Shown here piece by piece: positions 44,576 through 54,872 of a DNA stretch of 64,000 nt. Numbering within the stretch: position 1 is the first letter of the stretch; every line of letters begins with the position of its first letter. The stretch is from the NCBI RefSeq assembly GCF_002138415.1, contig NZ_CP015612.1, positions 1,714,001-1,778,000 of the forward strand. Direction: 5' to 3'. The notes below the pieces were generated by a model. That model was not told the origin of the DNA, ran no database searches, and saw nothing but the letters and a program-made list of their open reading frames with translations. The position numbers were made by a program, and so were the translations under genes. The stretch is from Stenotrophomonas maltophilia (lineage in GTDB: Bacteria; Pseudomonadota; Gammaproteobacteria; Xanthomonadales; Xanthomonadaceae).

Positions 44576-44968
44576 ATGGCGACCAGACAACGCCCACTTT
44601 CCCCGCACCTTCAGGTGTATCGCTGGCAGATTCAGATGGCCACCTCGATCCTGCATCGAGCCACTGGCGTCTTTCTGTCTGTTGGTGCCCTCATCATCGC
44701 TGCCGGCCTGCTGGCCCTGATGATGGGGCCCGAGTCCTGGAACTGCTTCACCGGCCATGCCGGGGCCTGGTATGGCCGCGTGTTCCTGTTCGCGTGGACA
44801 TGGTCGTTCGCCTATCACCTGTGCAATGGCATCCGCCATGTGGTGCAGGACTTCGCCATCGGCTTCAGCATCCCCGCCTTCATCCGCAGCAGCTGGCTGT
44901 CGGTCACCGGCAGCCTGGTGATCACCCTGCTGGTGTGGGCCTATGTGATGTTCGGAGGTGCCGCGTGA
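44576..44968 (+). CDS. sdhC: Succinate dehydrogenase cytochrome b556 subunit
   Basis: A 130-residue membrane anchor with three helices. RPLSPHLQVYRWQIQMATSI with SILHRATGVFL is the conserved quinone-site start, and YHLCNGIRHVVQDF contains the haem b histidine. ATG at 44576. Its stop overlaps the GTG of sdhD. Confidence 0.95.
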   Translation: MATRQRPLSPHLQVYRWQIQMATSILHRATGVFLSVGALIIAAGLLALMMGPESWNCFTGHAGAWYGRVFLFAWTWSFAYHLCNGIRHVVQDFAIGFSIPAFIRSSWLSVTGSLVITLLVWAYVMFGGAA

Positions 44969-45351
44969 GCAAGTTCCGTACCCCGTTGAAGAACGTGCGT
45001 GGCCTTGGCTCGGCCAAGACCGGCACCGAGCACTTCGTGCATCAGCGCCTGACTGCCGCCGCGCTGGTGGTGCTGGGTATCTGGTTCCTGGTCTTCGTGC
45101 TGGGCCTGCTGGGCTCGGACTACGCGACCGCCGCCGCCGCCGTGGCCAAGCCGTGGAACGCAGTGCCGCTGATCGGCCTGCTGATCGCCATGTTCTGGCA
45201 CGCGCAGCTCGGCATGCAGGTCGTGCTGGAAGACTACATCCACGAATCGCTGCTGGCCCTGGTGCTGCAGACCGCGGTGAAGTTCGTCGCCGTGCTCGGC
45301 ATGATCGTCAGTGTGTTTGCGGTGGGCCGCATCGCCCTCGGCGTTGCCTGA
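44965..45351 (+). CDS. sdhD: Succinate dehydrogenase membrane anchor subunit
   Basis: A 128-residue, three-helix partner of SdhC. The N-terminal SAKTGTEHFVHQRLTAAAL and the later HAQLGMQVVLEDYIH supply quinone-site and haem ligands. GTG start with GGAGGTG just upstream, overlapping the sdhC stop (GTGA). Confidence 0.94.
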   Translation: MSKFRTPLKNVRGLGSAKTGTEHFVHQRLTAAALVVLGIWFLVFVLGLLGSDYATAAAAVAKPWNAVPLIGLLIAMFWHAQLGMQVVLEDYIHESLLALVLQTAVKFVAVLGMIVSVFAVGRIALGVA

Positions 45352-45382
45352 GCCCAGGCACCTACACAGGAATCCAGATTAG

Positions 45383-47173
45383 ATGTCCGCTTACAAGATC
45401 ACCGAACACAAGTACGACATGGTCGTGGTCGGCGCCGGCGGCGCCGGCCTGCGCGCCACGTTCGGCCTGGCCGCCAAGGGCCTGCAGACCGTGTGCCTGA
45501 CCAAGGTCTTCCCGACCCGTTCGCACACCGTTGCCGCCCAGGGCGGTATCTCGGCCGCACTCGCCAACATGGGCGAAGACGACTGGCGCTACCACTTCTT
45601 CGACACCATCAAGGGGTCGGACTGGCTGGGCGACCAGGACGCCATCGAATACATGTGCCGTGAGGCCATCCCGGCCATCATCGAGCTCGAACACTACGGC
45701 GTGCCGTTCTCTCGCACCGCCGAAGGCAAGATCTACCAGCGTCCGTTCGGTGGCATGACCACCAAGTACGGCGAAGGCCCGGCGGCGCAGCGTACCTGCG
45801 CGGCGGCCGACCGTACCGGCCACGCGATGCTGCACACCCTGTACCAGCAGTCGCTGAAGCACGATGCGCGCTTCATGATCGAGTACTTCGCGCTCGACCT
45901 GATCTTCGACGACGAAGGCGCCTGCCGCGGCGTGCTGGCCCTGGACATGTCCGACGGCACCCTGCACCTGTTCCGCGCCCAGGGCGTGGTACTGGCCACC
46001 GGCGGCTACGGCCGTGCCTACTTCAGCGCCACCTCGGCGCACACCTGCACCGGCGACGGTGGCGGCCTGGCCATGCGTGCCGGCATCGCCATGCAGGACA
46101 TGGAGTTCGTGCAGTTCCACCCGACCGGCATCTACGGCGCCGGCTGCCTGATCACCGAGGGTGTCCGCGGTGAAGGTGGCATCCTGCGCAACAGCAGCGG
46201 CGAGCGCTTCATGGAGCGCTACGCGCCGCACTACAAGGACCTGGCCTCGCGCGACGTGGTCAGCCGTTCGATGACCATCGAGATCCGCGAAGGCCGCGGC
46301 GTCGGCGAGCACAAGGACCACATCCTGCTCGACCTGACCCACCTCGGCCCGGGCGTGATCGACGACAAGCTGCCGGGCATCGCCGAAAGCGCCCGCATCT
46401 TTGCCGGCGTCGACGTGCACAAGCAGCCGATCCCGGTCATCCCGACCGTGCACTACAACATGGGTGGCATCCCGACCAACTACCACGGCGAAGTCGTGCG
46501 CAAGGTCGGCGACAACCCGGATGCGGTCGTGCCGGGCCTGTACGCCATCGGTGAAGCCGCCTGCGTGTCCGTGCACGGCGCCAACCGCCTGGGCTCGAAC
46601 TCGCTGCTGGACCTGGTGGTGTTCGGTCGTGCGGTGGCCAACCGCTGCGCCGAGACCATCAAGCCGGGCGCATCGCACAAGCCGCTGGCGGCCGATGCCT
46701 GCGACAAGGCGCTGGGCCTGCTGGACAAGCTGCGCCACGCCAACGGCGACACCCCGACCTCGGTCATCCGCGATCGCATGCAGCGCACCATGCAGGCCGA
46801 CGCAGCCGTCTTCCGCACCAGCCAGACGCTGAAGGAAGGCTGCGAGAAGATGGACAAGATCTTCGACTCGTTCCAGGACGTGAAGGTCTCCGACCGTTCG
46901 CTGGTCTGGAACTCGGACCTGATCGAGACCTACGAGCTGAACAACCTGCTGCTCAACGCGGTGGCGACGATCAACTCGGCCGAACAGCGCAAGGAAAGCC
47001 GCGGCGCGCATGCGCACGAGGACTATCCGGACCGCGACGACGTCAACTGGCAGAAGCACACCCTGGTCAGCGTCGACGAGAAGGGCAAGTGCAGCTTCGA
47101 CTACCGTCCGGTGCACATGTACACGTTGACCGACGACGTGTCCGTAGTGCCGCCGAAGCCGCGCGTGTACTGA
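45383..47173 (+). CDS. sdhA: Succinate dehydrogenase flavoprotein subunit
   Basis: A 596-residue subunit that oxidises succinate to fumarate on covalent [16 protein letters not shown] is the Rossmann motif. [15 protein letters not shown] holds the flavinylated His. [21 protein letters not shown] with the catalytic Arg, and [20 protein letters not shown] are present. Central TCA-cycle and respiratory enzyme at the inner membrane; requires SdhE, encoded 0.95 kb downstream. Confidence 0.97.
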   Translation: MSAYKITEHKYDMVVVGAGGAGLRATFGLAAKGLQTVCLTKVFPTRSHTVAAQGGISAALANMGEDDWRYHFFDTIKGSDWLGDQDAIEYMCREAIPAIIELEHYGVPFSRTAEGKIYQRPFGGMTTKYGEGPAAQRTCAAADRTGHAMLHTLYQQSLKHDARFMIEYFALDLIFDDEGACRGVLALDMSDGTLHLFRAQGVVLATGGYGRAYFSATSAHTCTGDGGGLAMRAGIAMQDMEFVQFHPTGIYGAGCLITEGVRGEGGILRNSSGERFMERYAPHYKDLASRDVVSRSMTIEIREGRGVGEHKDHILLDLTHLGPGVIDDKLPGIAESARIFAGVDVHKQPIPVIPTVHYNMGGIPTNYHGEVVRKVGDNPDAVVPGLYAIGEAACVSVHGANRLGSNSLLDLVVFGRAVANRCAETIKPGASHKPLAADACDKALGLLDKLRHANGDTPTSVIRDRMQRTMQADAAVFRTSQTLKEGCEKMDKIFDSFQDVKVSDRSLVWNSDLIETYELNNLLLNAVATINSAEQRKESRGAHAHEDYPDRDDVNWQKHTLVSVDEKGKCSFDYRPVHMYTLTDDVSVVPPKPRVY

Positions 47174-47239
47174 TCCGACCCCGCCTACCATGCAATCCGC
47201 GCCCAAGGGCGCGGGCCGCCTGAGCCAACGAGAGCAGCC

Positions 47240-48025
47240 ATGGCCGAGTTTTCACTCCCCAAGAATTCCAAGATCACGAAGGGCAAGCACTTCCCCGTCA
47301 AGAACGGCGGCAAGAACGTGCGCACCTTCAAGATCTACCGCTGGAGTCCGGACGACGACAGCAACCCGCGCACCGATACCTATGAAGTCGATCTGGACGC
47401 CTGTGGCCCGATGGTCCTGGACGCCCTGATCAAGATCAAGAACGAGATCGACCCGACCCTGACCTTCCGCCGCTCGTGCCGCGAAGGTATCTGTGGTTCG
47501 TGCGCGATGAACATCGACGGCACCAACACCCTGGCCTGCACCCGAGCCATCTCGGACTGCGGCAAGAAGGAAGTGCCGATCTACCCGCTGCCGCACATGA
47601 ACGTGGTCAAGGATCTGGTTCCGGACCTGACCCACTTCTACGCGCAGTACGCGTCGATCAAGCCGTGGATCCGCACCCAGACCCCGGCACCGCCGGACCG
47701 TGAGCGCCTGCAGTCGCCGGAAGACCGCAAGAAGCTGGACGGCCTGTACGAGTGCATCCTGTGCGCCTGCTGCTCGACCAGCTGCCCGAGCTACTGGTGG
47801 AACGGCGAGCGTTATCTGGGCCCGGCGATCCTGCTGCAGGCCTACCGCTGGATCATCGACTCGCGCGATGAGGACACCGGTGCGCGCCTGGACGATCTGG
47901 AAGATCCGTTCAAGCTGTACCGCTGCCACACCATCATGAACTGCGCCCGGACCTGCCCGAAGGGCCTGAACCCGGCGCTGGCGATCGCCGAGATCAAGAA
48001 GCTGATGATGGAACGCCGCGCCTGA
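47240..48025 (+). CDS. sdhB: Succinate dehydrogenase iron-sulfur subunit
   Basis: A 261-residue subunit with three clusters: [2Fe-2S] from [20 protein letters not shown] plus the next Cys, [4Fe-4S] from [16 protein letters not shown], and [3Fe-4S] from [19 protein letters not shown]. It passes electrons from SdhA to the quinone site in SdhCD. The gene is 66 bp after sdhA in the same operon. Confidence 0.97.
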   Translation: MAEFSLPKNSKITKGKHFPVKNGGKNVRTFKIYRWSPDDDSNPRTDTYEVDLDACGPMVLDALIKIKNEIDPTLTFRRSCREGICGSCAMNIDGTNTLACTRAISDCGKKEVPIYPLPHMNVVKDLVPDLTHFYAQYASIKPWIRTQTPAPPDRERLQSPEDRKKLDGLYECILCACCSTSCPSYWWNGERYLGPAILLQAYRWIIDSRDEDTGARLDDLEDPFKLYRCHTIMNCARTCPKGLNPALAIAEIKKLMMERRA

Positions 48026-48044
48026 TCAGGCCCGGCTGTACCCG

Positions 48045-48100
48045 GTAGAGCCACGCCGCGCGTGGCTGTGCCACCCCAGTAGAGCCACGCCATGCGTGGC
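48045..48100. repeat. Two tandem SMAG (GTAG) repeats between sdhB and sdhE
   Basis: GTAGAGCCACGCCGCGCGTG and GTAGAGCCACGCCATGCGTG follow each other, each forming a GCCACGC/GCGTGGC hairpin. They lie inside the sdh operon and may cause processing or partial termination between sdhB and sdhE. Confidence 0.8.
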
Positions 48101-48123
48101 TTTGCTGTATCTGGAGAAACATG

Positions 48124-48372
48124 ATGGAAGAAGACGTTCTGCTGAAGAAGCTGCGCTGGCGTTGCCGCCGCGGCATGCGTGAGCTGGACCAGCTGTTCGG
48201 CCGTTACCTGGACCACGAGTGGAGCACTGCGCCGACCGAAGAGCGCGAGGTTTTCCTGTTCCTGCTTGATTGCGAGGACGATAAGTTGTGGCGCTGGTTC
48301 ATGGGCTATGAGGCCTGTCCACATGCGCACGCGATCCCCCTCATGCAGAAGATCCTCGCCCTCAAGCCTTGA
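48124..48372 (+). CDS. sdhE: FAD assembly factor SdhE
   Basis: An 82-residue helical protein promoting covalent flavinylation of SdhA. The functional RGxxE motif is present as CRRGMREL, followed by [30 protein letters not shown]. Two adjacent ATGs (48121 and 48124) follow GGAG; the second has the better spacing. It is encoded just after sdhCDAB, and the next gene starts inside it. Confidence 0.93.
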   Translation: MEEDVLLKKLRWRCRRGMRELDQLFGRYLDHEWSTAPTEEREVFLFLLDCEDDKLWRWFMGYEACPHAHAIPLMQKILALKP

Positions 48373-48772
48373 GTGGCGCCCGTCGCGGCTGCAGGCCGCC
48401 GCCCAGTTGGCGGTGCTGCTGGCGGCGCCCTGGCTGCTGCGCGCATCGGATCTGCCTTCACGGTTGCTGATGCCCGCGGTCGTGCTGGCCTGGAGCGTCG
48501 GGTTGGCCGAACTGGCCTGGCGCCAGCGCAGGCCGCGCGTGCAGGTGCTTCTGCCGGTACCGCCCGAGCCGCTGCAGGTGGCCGGGCAGGACGTCGATGA
48601 ACCACGGTTGGTCGTGCGTGGGCCTTGGCTGCTGTTGCTGTGGCGTGAGGATCGGCGGCGCCGGCGCCTTCTGTTCTGGCCGGATGTGCTCGATTCCGGG
48701 CAGCGACGTGAACTGCGACTGGCCGTGGCCGCACGTGCCGTTTCCCGTCGGCCGCGTACGATGGCACCATAA
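48323..48772 (+). CDS. YgfX/CptA-like membrane protein
   Basis: About 149 residues starting within sdhE in another frame (50-bp overlap, GAGG upstream of the ATG). [15 protein letters not shown] leads into two membrane helices (about residues 23-60), then a cytoplasmic segment ending [20 protein letters not shown], the pattern of YgfX (DUF1434). In E. coli ygfX follows sdhE and the pair was proposed as an atypical toxin-antitoxin, a view since disputed in favour of SdhE's flavinylation role. Start is uncertain; similarity is modest. Confidence 0.65.
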   Translation: MRTRSPSCRRSSPSSLEWRPSRLQAAAQLAVLLAAPWLLRASDLPSRLLMPAVVLAWSVGLAELAWRQRRPRVQVLLPVPPEPLQVAGQDVDEPRLVVRGPWLLLLWREDRRRRRLLFWPDVLDSGQRRELRLAVAARAVSRRPRTMAP

Positions 48773-48795
48773 GCTGAATTGACTGGCGTGCCTGC

Positions 48796-50029
48796 ATGTT
48801 CAAACCCATCCCCGTGGCCATTGGCCTGCGCTACCTGCGCGCCAAGCGCCGCAACGGCTTCATCTCCTTCATCTCGATGGCATCGATTCTGGGCATCGCG
48901 CTCGGCGTCACGGTGCTGATCACTACCCTGGCGGTGATGAGCGGTTTCCAGAAGGAAATCCGCAGCCGCCTGCTGCAGATGACCGCTCATACCACCATCA
49001 GCCGCGACGGCGAGCCGATGCCGGACTGGATGCGCGTGGTGGACGTGGCCCGCAAGGACCCGCGCGTGGCCGGTGCCGCACCGTACATCGAGATCCAGTC
49101 GATGATCAGCGGCCCGCGCGTGCAGGGCGCGATCATCCAGGGCATCGACCCGGCGCTGGAGCCGAAGGTGTCGGTGATCGACAAGAAGGTCACCAAGGGC
49201 AGCTATGACAGCCTCACGCCGGGCAGCTTCAACCTGCTGCTGGGCAAGGAGCTGGCGATCTGGCTGGGCGTGGACGTCGGCGACCAGGTGCTGGTGACCT
49301 TCGCCGAAGTGCAGGGCACGCCTGCCGGTGCGGTGCCACGGATGAAGCGCTTTACCGTGAGCGGCATCTTCGAGGCCGGCTACAACGAGGTCGACCGCGG
49401 CGTCGGCTTCGCCAACATGAAGGACCTGGAGCGCGTGCTGCGTTCCGATGGTGCTACCGGCGTGCGGCTGAAACTGCACGACATGGACCGCTCGCTGGAA
49501 GTGGGCGTGGACCTGGCGCAGAACCTTGGTGGCGCGTACCGGGTGAGCGACTGGACCCAGCAGAACGCCAACCTCTACCACTCCCTGCGCATGGAGAAAG
49601 TGGTGATGGGCATCCTGCTGTCGCTGATCATCGCCATGGGCGCCTTCAACCTGGTGTCCTCGCAGGTGATGCTGGTGACCGACAAGCAGGCCGACATCGC
49701 CATCCTGCGCACGCTGGGCCTGACCCCGGGCGGGGTGATGCAGGTGTTCATGGTGCAGGGTTCGCTGATCGGCATCTTCGGCACGCTGGCCGGCCTGATC
49801 GGCGGCATCACCCTCACACTCAACCTGGAACGCATCCTCGGCGCCATCGAGAGCGTGTTCAACGTCAAGCTGCTGCCAGAGGACGTCTACTACATCACCG
49901 GTCTGCCGACCGACATGCAGACCGGCGACGTGGTGGCGATCACCGTCGTCGCGCTGCTGATGAGCTTCCTGGCCACCCTGTATCCCGCCTGGCGGGCAGC
50001 ACGCACCCAGCCGGCGGAGGCCCTGCGTT

Positions 50030-50037
<8 letters not shown>
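48796..50037 (+). CDS. Lipoprotein-releasing ABC transporter permease (LolC/LolE)
   Basis: A 413-residue inner membrane protein with one N-terminal helix ([20 protein letters not shown]), a large periplasmic domain, and three C-terminal helices in the FtsX-like region ending [12 protein letters not shown]. It extracts mature lipoproteins for LolA. Only one permease gene is present, so it may act as a homodimer (LolF-like) with LolD. It overlaps lolD by eight bases. Confidence 0.93.
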
Positions 50038-50743
<706 letters not shown>

Positions 50744-50761
50744 GGCGCTGGGCCCGCTTTG

Positions 50762-50824
50762 GTGGAAGCCGACCTTGGTCGGCTGCTCCTTCAGGGCAAG
50801 CGCCAACCAGGGTTGGCGACTACC
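50762..50824. repeat. Degenerate SMAG repeat pair after lolD
   Basis: GTGGAAGCCGACCTTGGTCG is followed by an inverted unit built on CCAACCAGGGTTGG and ending CTAC. The left terminus has GTGG instead of GTAG. Confidence 0.65.
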
Positions 50825-50947
50825 GGAATCCGGAGCCCTGGGCCTGCTTGGGGCGACCGCCGACCGGCTGCTGAATGGGGTACTGGCTTTCGCGCCGGCG
50901 TTGTCTGCGCAGGCGCATGATGGCGACAGTTCCCCGAGGAGATCGCC

Positions 50948-51397
50948 ATGAAGACCCCGCTTCTGCTGGCTGGCCTCTGTCTGGCCCTGGCCGCCTGTGC
51001 CACCACCGGCCGGCTCAGCAGCACCGAAAAACTGGAGTTGTACCGTGCCCATGCCGGCGCGCCGCAGAACGACATGCAGTTCTTCGGCAGCCTCAATGGC
51101 TGGACCGAACTGGGTGACAGCGCACTGGCGGTGTGGACGCGTCCCAGCGAGGCCTATCTGCTGGAGCTGAGAGGCCCCTGCCAGGACCTGCCGTATGCCA
51201 CCGCGATCGGCCTGACCAGCCAGATGAATCGTGTTTCGGCGCGTTTCGACAAGGTGCTGGTGCGCGACCCCACCGGCGGCCCGCGCATGCCGTGTTTCAT
51301 CGACAGCATCCGGAAGCTGGACGTGAAGGCGCTGCGTGCCTCCGAGCAGGAGCTGCGCCAGGCGCAGGTGCAGGAGCGCGAGGAAAACGCGAAATAG
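50948..51397 (+). CDS. Predicted lipoprotein, DUF6491-like
   Basis: A 149-residue protein with signal and lipobox LAAC (Cys17). The mature domain has LELYRAHAGAPQNDMQFFG, then LAVWTRPSEAYLLELRGPC and CFIDSIRKLD, a pattern I associate with the small DUF6491 lipoproteins of Xanthomonadaceae. Two mature cysteines could pair. The C-terminus is a charged coil (ASEQELRQAQVQEREENAK). Function unknown. Single gene with GAGGAGA upstream of the ATG. Confidence 0.65.
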   Translation: MKTPLLLAGLCLALAACATTGRLSSTEKLELYRAHAGAPQNDMQFFGSLNGWTELGDSALAVWTRPSEAYLLELRGPCQDLPYATAIGLTSQMNRVSARFDKVLVRDPTGGPRMPCFIDSIRKLDVKALRASEQELRQAQVQEREENAK

Positions 51398-51401
51398 CGC
51401 G

Positions 51402-51463
51402 GTAGTGCCGGCCGCTGGCCGGCATCGCACAGATGCCAGGTTGCCGGCCAGCGGCCGGCACGA
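51402..51463. repeat. SMAG (GTAG) inverted dimer
   Basis: GTAGTGCCGGCCGCTGGCCG and an inverted copy ending GCGGCCGGCACGAC lie head to head between convergent genes and can form a long stem. It probably acts as a transcription end for both. Confidence 0.8.
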
Positions 51464-51471
51464 CCTGTGGG

Positions 51472-51741
51472 TCAGGCTTCCGGAACGAAGCCTGCGGGCT
51501 TCTCCGCGTCCTTCTCGAACAGGAACTTGACCAGTTCGCCTTCAAGGAACGCGCGATGCTCCGGCGTGCGTGGCGACAGGCGGTTTTCGTTGATCAGCAT
51601 GGTCTGGTGCGCCAGCCATGCCGCCCAGGCCTGCTTGCCGATGTTGTTGAAGATGCGCTGACCCAGCTCGCCCGGGTAGGGCACGAAGTCCAAACCTTCG
51701 GCATCGCGTTGTTCGTACTGGCAGAAGACGGTTCGGGGCAT
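51472..51741 (-). CDS. yggX: Fe(2+)-trafficking protein YggX
   Basis: An 89-residue protein protecting Fe-S clusters from oxidation. [19 protein letters not shown], with the conserved Cys7, and [26 protein letters not shown] are the family blocks. Starts at ATG 51741; an upstream GTG at 51750 overlaps the mutY stop. The mutY-yggX pair is conserved from E. coli onward. Confidence 0.95.
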   Translation of the reverse strand: MPRTVFCQYEQRDAEGLDFVPYPGELGQRIFNNIGKQAWAAWLAHQTMLINENRLSPRTPEHRAFLEGELVKFLFEKDAEKPAGFVPEA

Positions 51742-51746
51742 GGCAC

Positions 51747-52871
51747 TCACTCGTGGTTGCGGGGTTTCTTGGAATTTCGTTTCGGCGTCTTGATCGTGGC
51801 CCCGTCGAGCAGTTTGCGGATCGGCGCCGGCAGGCCCAGTGCGGGCAGCTCATCGCTGGCGACCCAGCGCAGCGTGGGTTCTTCCACGCGCAGGCCGTGC
51901 ACCTGCCGCGACAGTACCTGCAGATGCAGCCTGTAGTGGCTGAAGGTGTGCTGCAGCACGGGCAGCTCCTCGGCGTCTTCCAGCGAACCTTCAACGTGCA
52001 CGTCGAACCAGTCCTGCAGCACGCTGCCGGCGTCGGCCTGCGGCAGCGTCCACAGCTGCGCCCAGATGCCGGTGTCCGGCCGCTTCTGCAGCAGCACGCG
52101 CTGCTGCGCGTCGCGCAGCAGCAGGGCCACTGCTTCGCGCTCGGGCAGGGTCTTGCTGGGCTTGGGCGTGGGTAGTTCAGCGGTGCGGCCTTCGCGGCGC
52201 GCTACGCACGCGTCCTGCAGCGGGCAGATCACGCAGGCCGGTTTGGCGCGGCTGCACACGGTCGCGCCCAGATCCATCTGTGCCTGGGTGTAGTCGGCCA
52301 TGCGCCCGGCCGGCACCTGCGCCACGTGCGCCTCGGCAATGGCCCACAGCTGTTTCTCGATGGCCGGCAGGCCGGGGAAGCCCTCGATGCCATGGTAGCG
52401 GCTGAGTACGCGCTTGACGTTGCCGTCGAGGATCGCGAACGGGTCGTTCCAGGCCTGGCTGAGGATCGCACCGGCGGTGCTGCGGCCGATGCCGGGCAGG
52501 GCATGCAGTGCGTCGAAATCGCGCGGCAGGTCGCCGTCGTGCAGTTCCACGCAGCGCATTGCAGCGGCATGCAGGTTGCGTGCGCGGGCGTAGTAGCCCA
52601 GCCCGGCCCACTGCGCCATCACCGCGTCGTTGCTGGCGGCGGCAAGGTCGCGCAGGGTCGGGAAGTGCTGCAGGAACCGCTGGAAATACGGGATGACCGT
52701 GGCCACCTGGGTCTGCTGCAGCATGATCTCCGACAGCCAGACCCGGTAGGGGCTGCGCGGGTGCTGCCAAGGCAGGTCGTGGCGGCCGTGGTCGTCGAAC
52801 CAGTGCAGCAGGTGGGCGATGAAGCCGTCTTCCTGGGCAGTGCTGGCGCTGGCGTGCGGCTGGCGGGGCAT
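51747..52871 (-). CDS. mutY: A/G-specific adenine DNA glycosylase
   Basis: A 374-residue base-excision enzyme removing adenine opposite 8-oxoguanine. The HhH-GPD domain has [17 protein letters not shown], the [12 protein letters not shown] hairpin, and catalytic Asp in ILDGNVKRV. The [4Fe-4S] loop is [17 protein letters not shown]. The C-terminal Nudix-like domain that reads 8-oxoG follows. yggX is immediately downstream. Confidence 0.96.
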   Translation of the reverse strand: MPRQPHASASTAQEDGFIAHLLHWFDDHGRHDLPWQHPRSPYRVWLSEIMLQQTQVATVIPYFQRFLQHFPTLRDLAAASNDAVMAQWAGLGYYARARNLHAAAMRCVELHDGDLPRDFDALHALPGIGRSTAGAILSQAWNDPFAILDGNVKRVLSRYHGIEGFPGLPAIEKQLWAIAEAHVAQVPAGRMADYTQAQMDLGATVCSRAKPACVICPLQDACVARREGRTAELPTPKPSKTLPEREAVALLLRDAQQRVLLQKRPDTGIWAQLWTLPQADAGSVLQDWFDVHVEGSLEDAEELPVLQHTFSHYRLHLQVLSRQVHGLRVEEPTLRWVASDELPALGLPAPIRKLLDGATIKTPKRNSKKPRNHE

Positions 52872-52893
52872 CGGTGTTCCAGAGAGGCAGCCA

Positions 52894-52943
52894 CCCGTGG
52901 GGCGGCTCTACCGGATTGCAGTGGAGCCACGCCATGCGTGGCT
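52894..52943. repeat. Degenerate SMAG units upstream of mutY
   Basis: An inverted unit GGGGCGGCTCTAC is followed by GTGGAGCCACGCCATGCGTG. They occupy the gap between ftsY and mutY, with no gene. Confidence 0.6.
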
Positions 52944-52953
52944 GCGCGGTGTA

Positions 52954-54240
52954 TCAGCCGCCCAGCGCTTCGGGCAGCAGGGCGTCGACGAAGGCTTCCG
53001 GGTCGAACACGCGCAGGTCTTCCGGGCGCTCGCCGATGCCGGCGAAACGGATCGGAATGCCGAACTCGCGGGCCAGTGCGAACACCACGCCGCCCTTGGC
53101 GGTGCCGTCCAGCTTGGTCACCACCAGGCCGGTCACGTTCACTGCGGCATTGAACTGGCGCAGCTGCGACAGCGCGTTCTGGCCGGTGGTGCCGTCGATC
53201 ACCATCAGCACTTCGTGCGGTGCGGTGGGATCGATCTTGCCCAGCACGCGGCGGATCTTGCCCAGTTCGTTCATCAGGCCGGACTGGGTGTGCAGGCGGC
53301 CGGCAGTGTCGGCGATCAGCACCGAGGTGCCGCGGGCCTTACCGGCCTGCAGCGCATCGAATGCCACCGAAGCGGCATCGGCGTTCTGCCCCTGCGCGAC
53401 CACGGCCACGCCGTTGCGCTCGCCCCAGGCCTGCAGCTGGGCCACGGCGGCGGCGCGGAAGGTGTCGCCGGCAGCCAGCATCAGGCTGTGGCCGTCGTCC
53501 TTGAAGCGCTTGGCCAGCTTGCCGATGGTGGTGGTCTTGCCGACGCCGTTGACGCCGACGGTCAGCACCACGAAGGGTTTGGCGTTGCGGTCGATCACCA
53601 GCGGCTTGGCCACCGGCTGCAGGATCGCGATCAGCTCGGCGCGCAGCGCGGCCAGCAGCGCATTGGCGTCGGCGAATTCGCGCGACTTCATGCGCTTGCG
53701 CAGGCCTTCGACCAGGTCGGTGGTGGCGCCCACGCCGACATCGGCGGTGATCAGTGCGGTTTCCAGCTCGTCCAGTAGGTCGTCGTCGAGCTTGGGGTTG
53801 CGCGAGAACAGGCCGCCGAAGCTGCGTGCGATGACGCTGTTGCGCAGGCGTTCGCGCCAGCCGGGCTTGCCGGCCGGGGCCGGCGGGGCATCCACCAGGG
53901 CCGGCAGGTCGGCGGCCGGGGCGACCGGCTCCCCGGCCGGAACGACCGGGGCCAGCGGCGCCAGTACGGCGGCGGCGGCCAGTGCTTCGGCCTGCACGTC
54001 CTCGGCGGCGATGACCGGCTGCACAGCCGGCACGGCGGGCGCTTCGACGACGGGGGCAGGCACCGGTTCTGGGGCCGGTGCCGGTGTTACGGCTTCGGCC
54101 ACCGCAGCAGTGGGCGCTTCTTCGGCCGGGGCGGCAGACGGGAATGCCGCCGCCAGCTCTTCAGCCGAGTAGTGCTGGGTCTTGGGAGCCTCCGTTGCGG
54201 GGGCATCCTGGGGCTTCTTGCGGCGGAAAAAACTGAGCAT
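52954..54240 (-). CDS. ftsY: Signal recognition particle receptor FtsY
   Basis: A 428-residue SRP receptor GTPase. The N-terminus (MLSFFRRKK) and a long Ala/Pro/Glu-rich acidic region (residues 10-130) form the membrane-targeting A domain. The NG domain begins near WRERLRNSVIA and carries GVNGVGKTTTIGKLA, DTFRAAAVAQL, ADTAGRLHT and VTKLDGTAKGG. ATG at 54240; a TTG two codons upstream is possible. Confidence 0.96.
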   Translation of the reverse strand: MLSFFRRKKPQDAPATEAPKTQHYSAEELAAAFPSAAPAEEAPTAAVAEAVTPAPAPEPVPAPVVEAPAVPAVQPVIAAEDVQAEALAAAAVLAPLAPVVPAGEPVAPAADLPALVDAPPAPAGKPGWRERLRNSVIARSFGGLFSRNPKLDDDLLDELETALITADVGVGATTDLVEGLRKRMKSREFADANALLAALRAELIAILQPVAKPLVIDRNAKPFVVLTVGVNGVGKTTTIGKLAKRFKDDGHSLMLAAGDTFRAAAVAQLQAWGERNGVAVVAQGQNADAASVAFDALQAGKARGTSVLIADTAGRLHTQSGLMNELGKIRRVLGKIDPTAPHEVLMVIDGTTGQNALSQLRQFNAAVNVTGLVVTKLDGTAKGGVVFALAREFGIPIRFAGIGERPEDLRVFDPEAFVDALLPEALGG

Positions 54241-54370
54241 TGGCAAAAGGCGCTGAAATCAGAGGGATATGCTACCACTCGGGCCTGTCGGGCCGATGTG
54301 GACTCAAGGACGCGGTCCCCCGGCCGTTAACCGATCCGGAGGGCTGCGCGGAGCGGCCCGGAGACCGCCC

Positions 54371-54670
54371 ATGAACAACGTTATGGGAATCGCCCTCAGC
54401 GGTATGCGTGCGGCCCAGCACGGCGTGCAGGTGGCCGCGCACAATGTGGCCAACCTGGCGACCCCCGAAGCCCAGCGCCTGCAGCTGCAGCGTAGTGCGG
54501 TGGAGCAGGGCGGGGTGCAGGCCGCGGTGACTTCCACCGGCGCCGATGCCGCCGCACCGCTGGGTGATCTGCTGGCAGCGAAAGCCGAGGTGGTGGTCTT
54601 CGCTGCCAATGCTGCGGTGATCCGCCGCCACGACCAGATGCTGGGCTCGCTGCTGGATCGGGAAGCCTGA
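54371..54670 (+). CDS. Short flagellar rod/hook-type N-terminal domain protein
   Basis: A 99-residue protein. Its first 40 residues, GIALSGMRAAQHGVQVAAHNVANLATPEAQR, resemble the N-terminal Flg_bb_rod motif (ALSGMxAAQxxLxVxANNIANxxTPGF) of FlgB, FlgC, FlgF, FlgG and FlgE. The remainder is short and lacks the matching C-terminal helix. No flagellar gene lies nearby. It is either a small stand-alone rod-like protein or a decayed fragment. The frame is open upstream to 54269. Confidence 0.6.
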   Translation: MNNVMGIALSGMRAAQHGVQVAAHNVANLATPEAQRLQLQRSAVEQGGVQAAVTSTGADAAAPLGDLLAAKAEVVVFAANAAVIRRHDQMLGSLLDREA

Positions 54671-54679
54671 GACCCTTCG

Positions 54680-54835
54680 GTAGGCGCCGACCGCCGCCGC
54701 TGGTGGGTGCCAACCTTGGTTGGCACGCTCGATCCGCCCTGGTAGGTGCCAACCTTGGTTGGCACGCTTTTGAGGCGCCAACCAAGGTTGGTCTCTACCA
54801 GGGCAGCAGTGCCAACCAAGGTTGGCACCTGCCAG
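54680..54835. repeat. Cluster of four to five SMAG-type units
   Basis: GTAGGCGCCGACC starts the array. Repeated GTGCCAACCTTGGTTGGCAC units (54707, 54753 and inverted near 54810) and a CGCCAACCAAGGTTGG unit follow. This dense array fills the gap between the convergent rod-like gene and htpG. Confidence 0.8.
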
Positions 54836-54872
54836 AGCATCGCCGGGCCATGCCCGGCGACCACCCTGTCGA

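Noticed and set aside
45362..47206. A 614-codon minus-strand frame
   Set aside because: Antisense to sdhA; same GC-skew artefact.
48323..48772. sdhE/YgfX-like pair as a toxin-antitoxin system
   Set aside because: The SdhE RGxxE motif and sdh operon context favour flavinylation; the toxin claim for the E. coli pair is disputed, so only the YgfX likeness is recorded.
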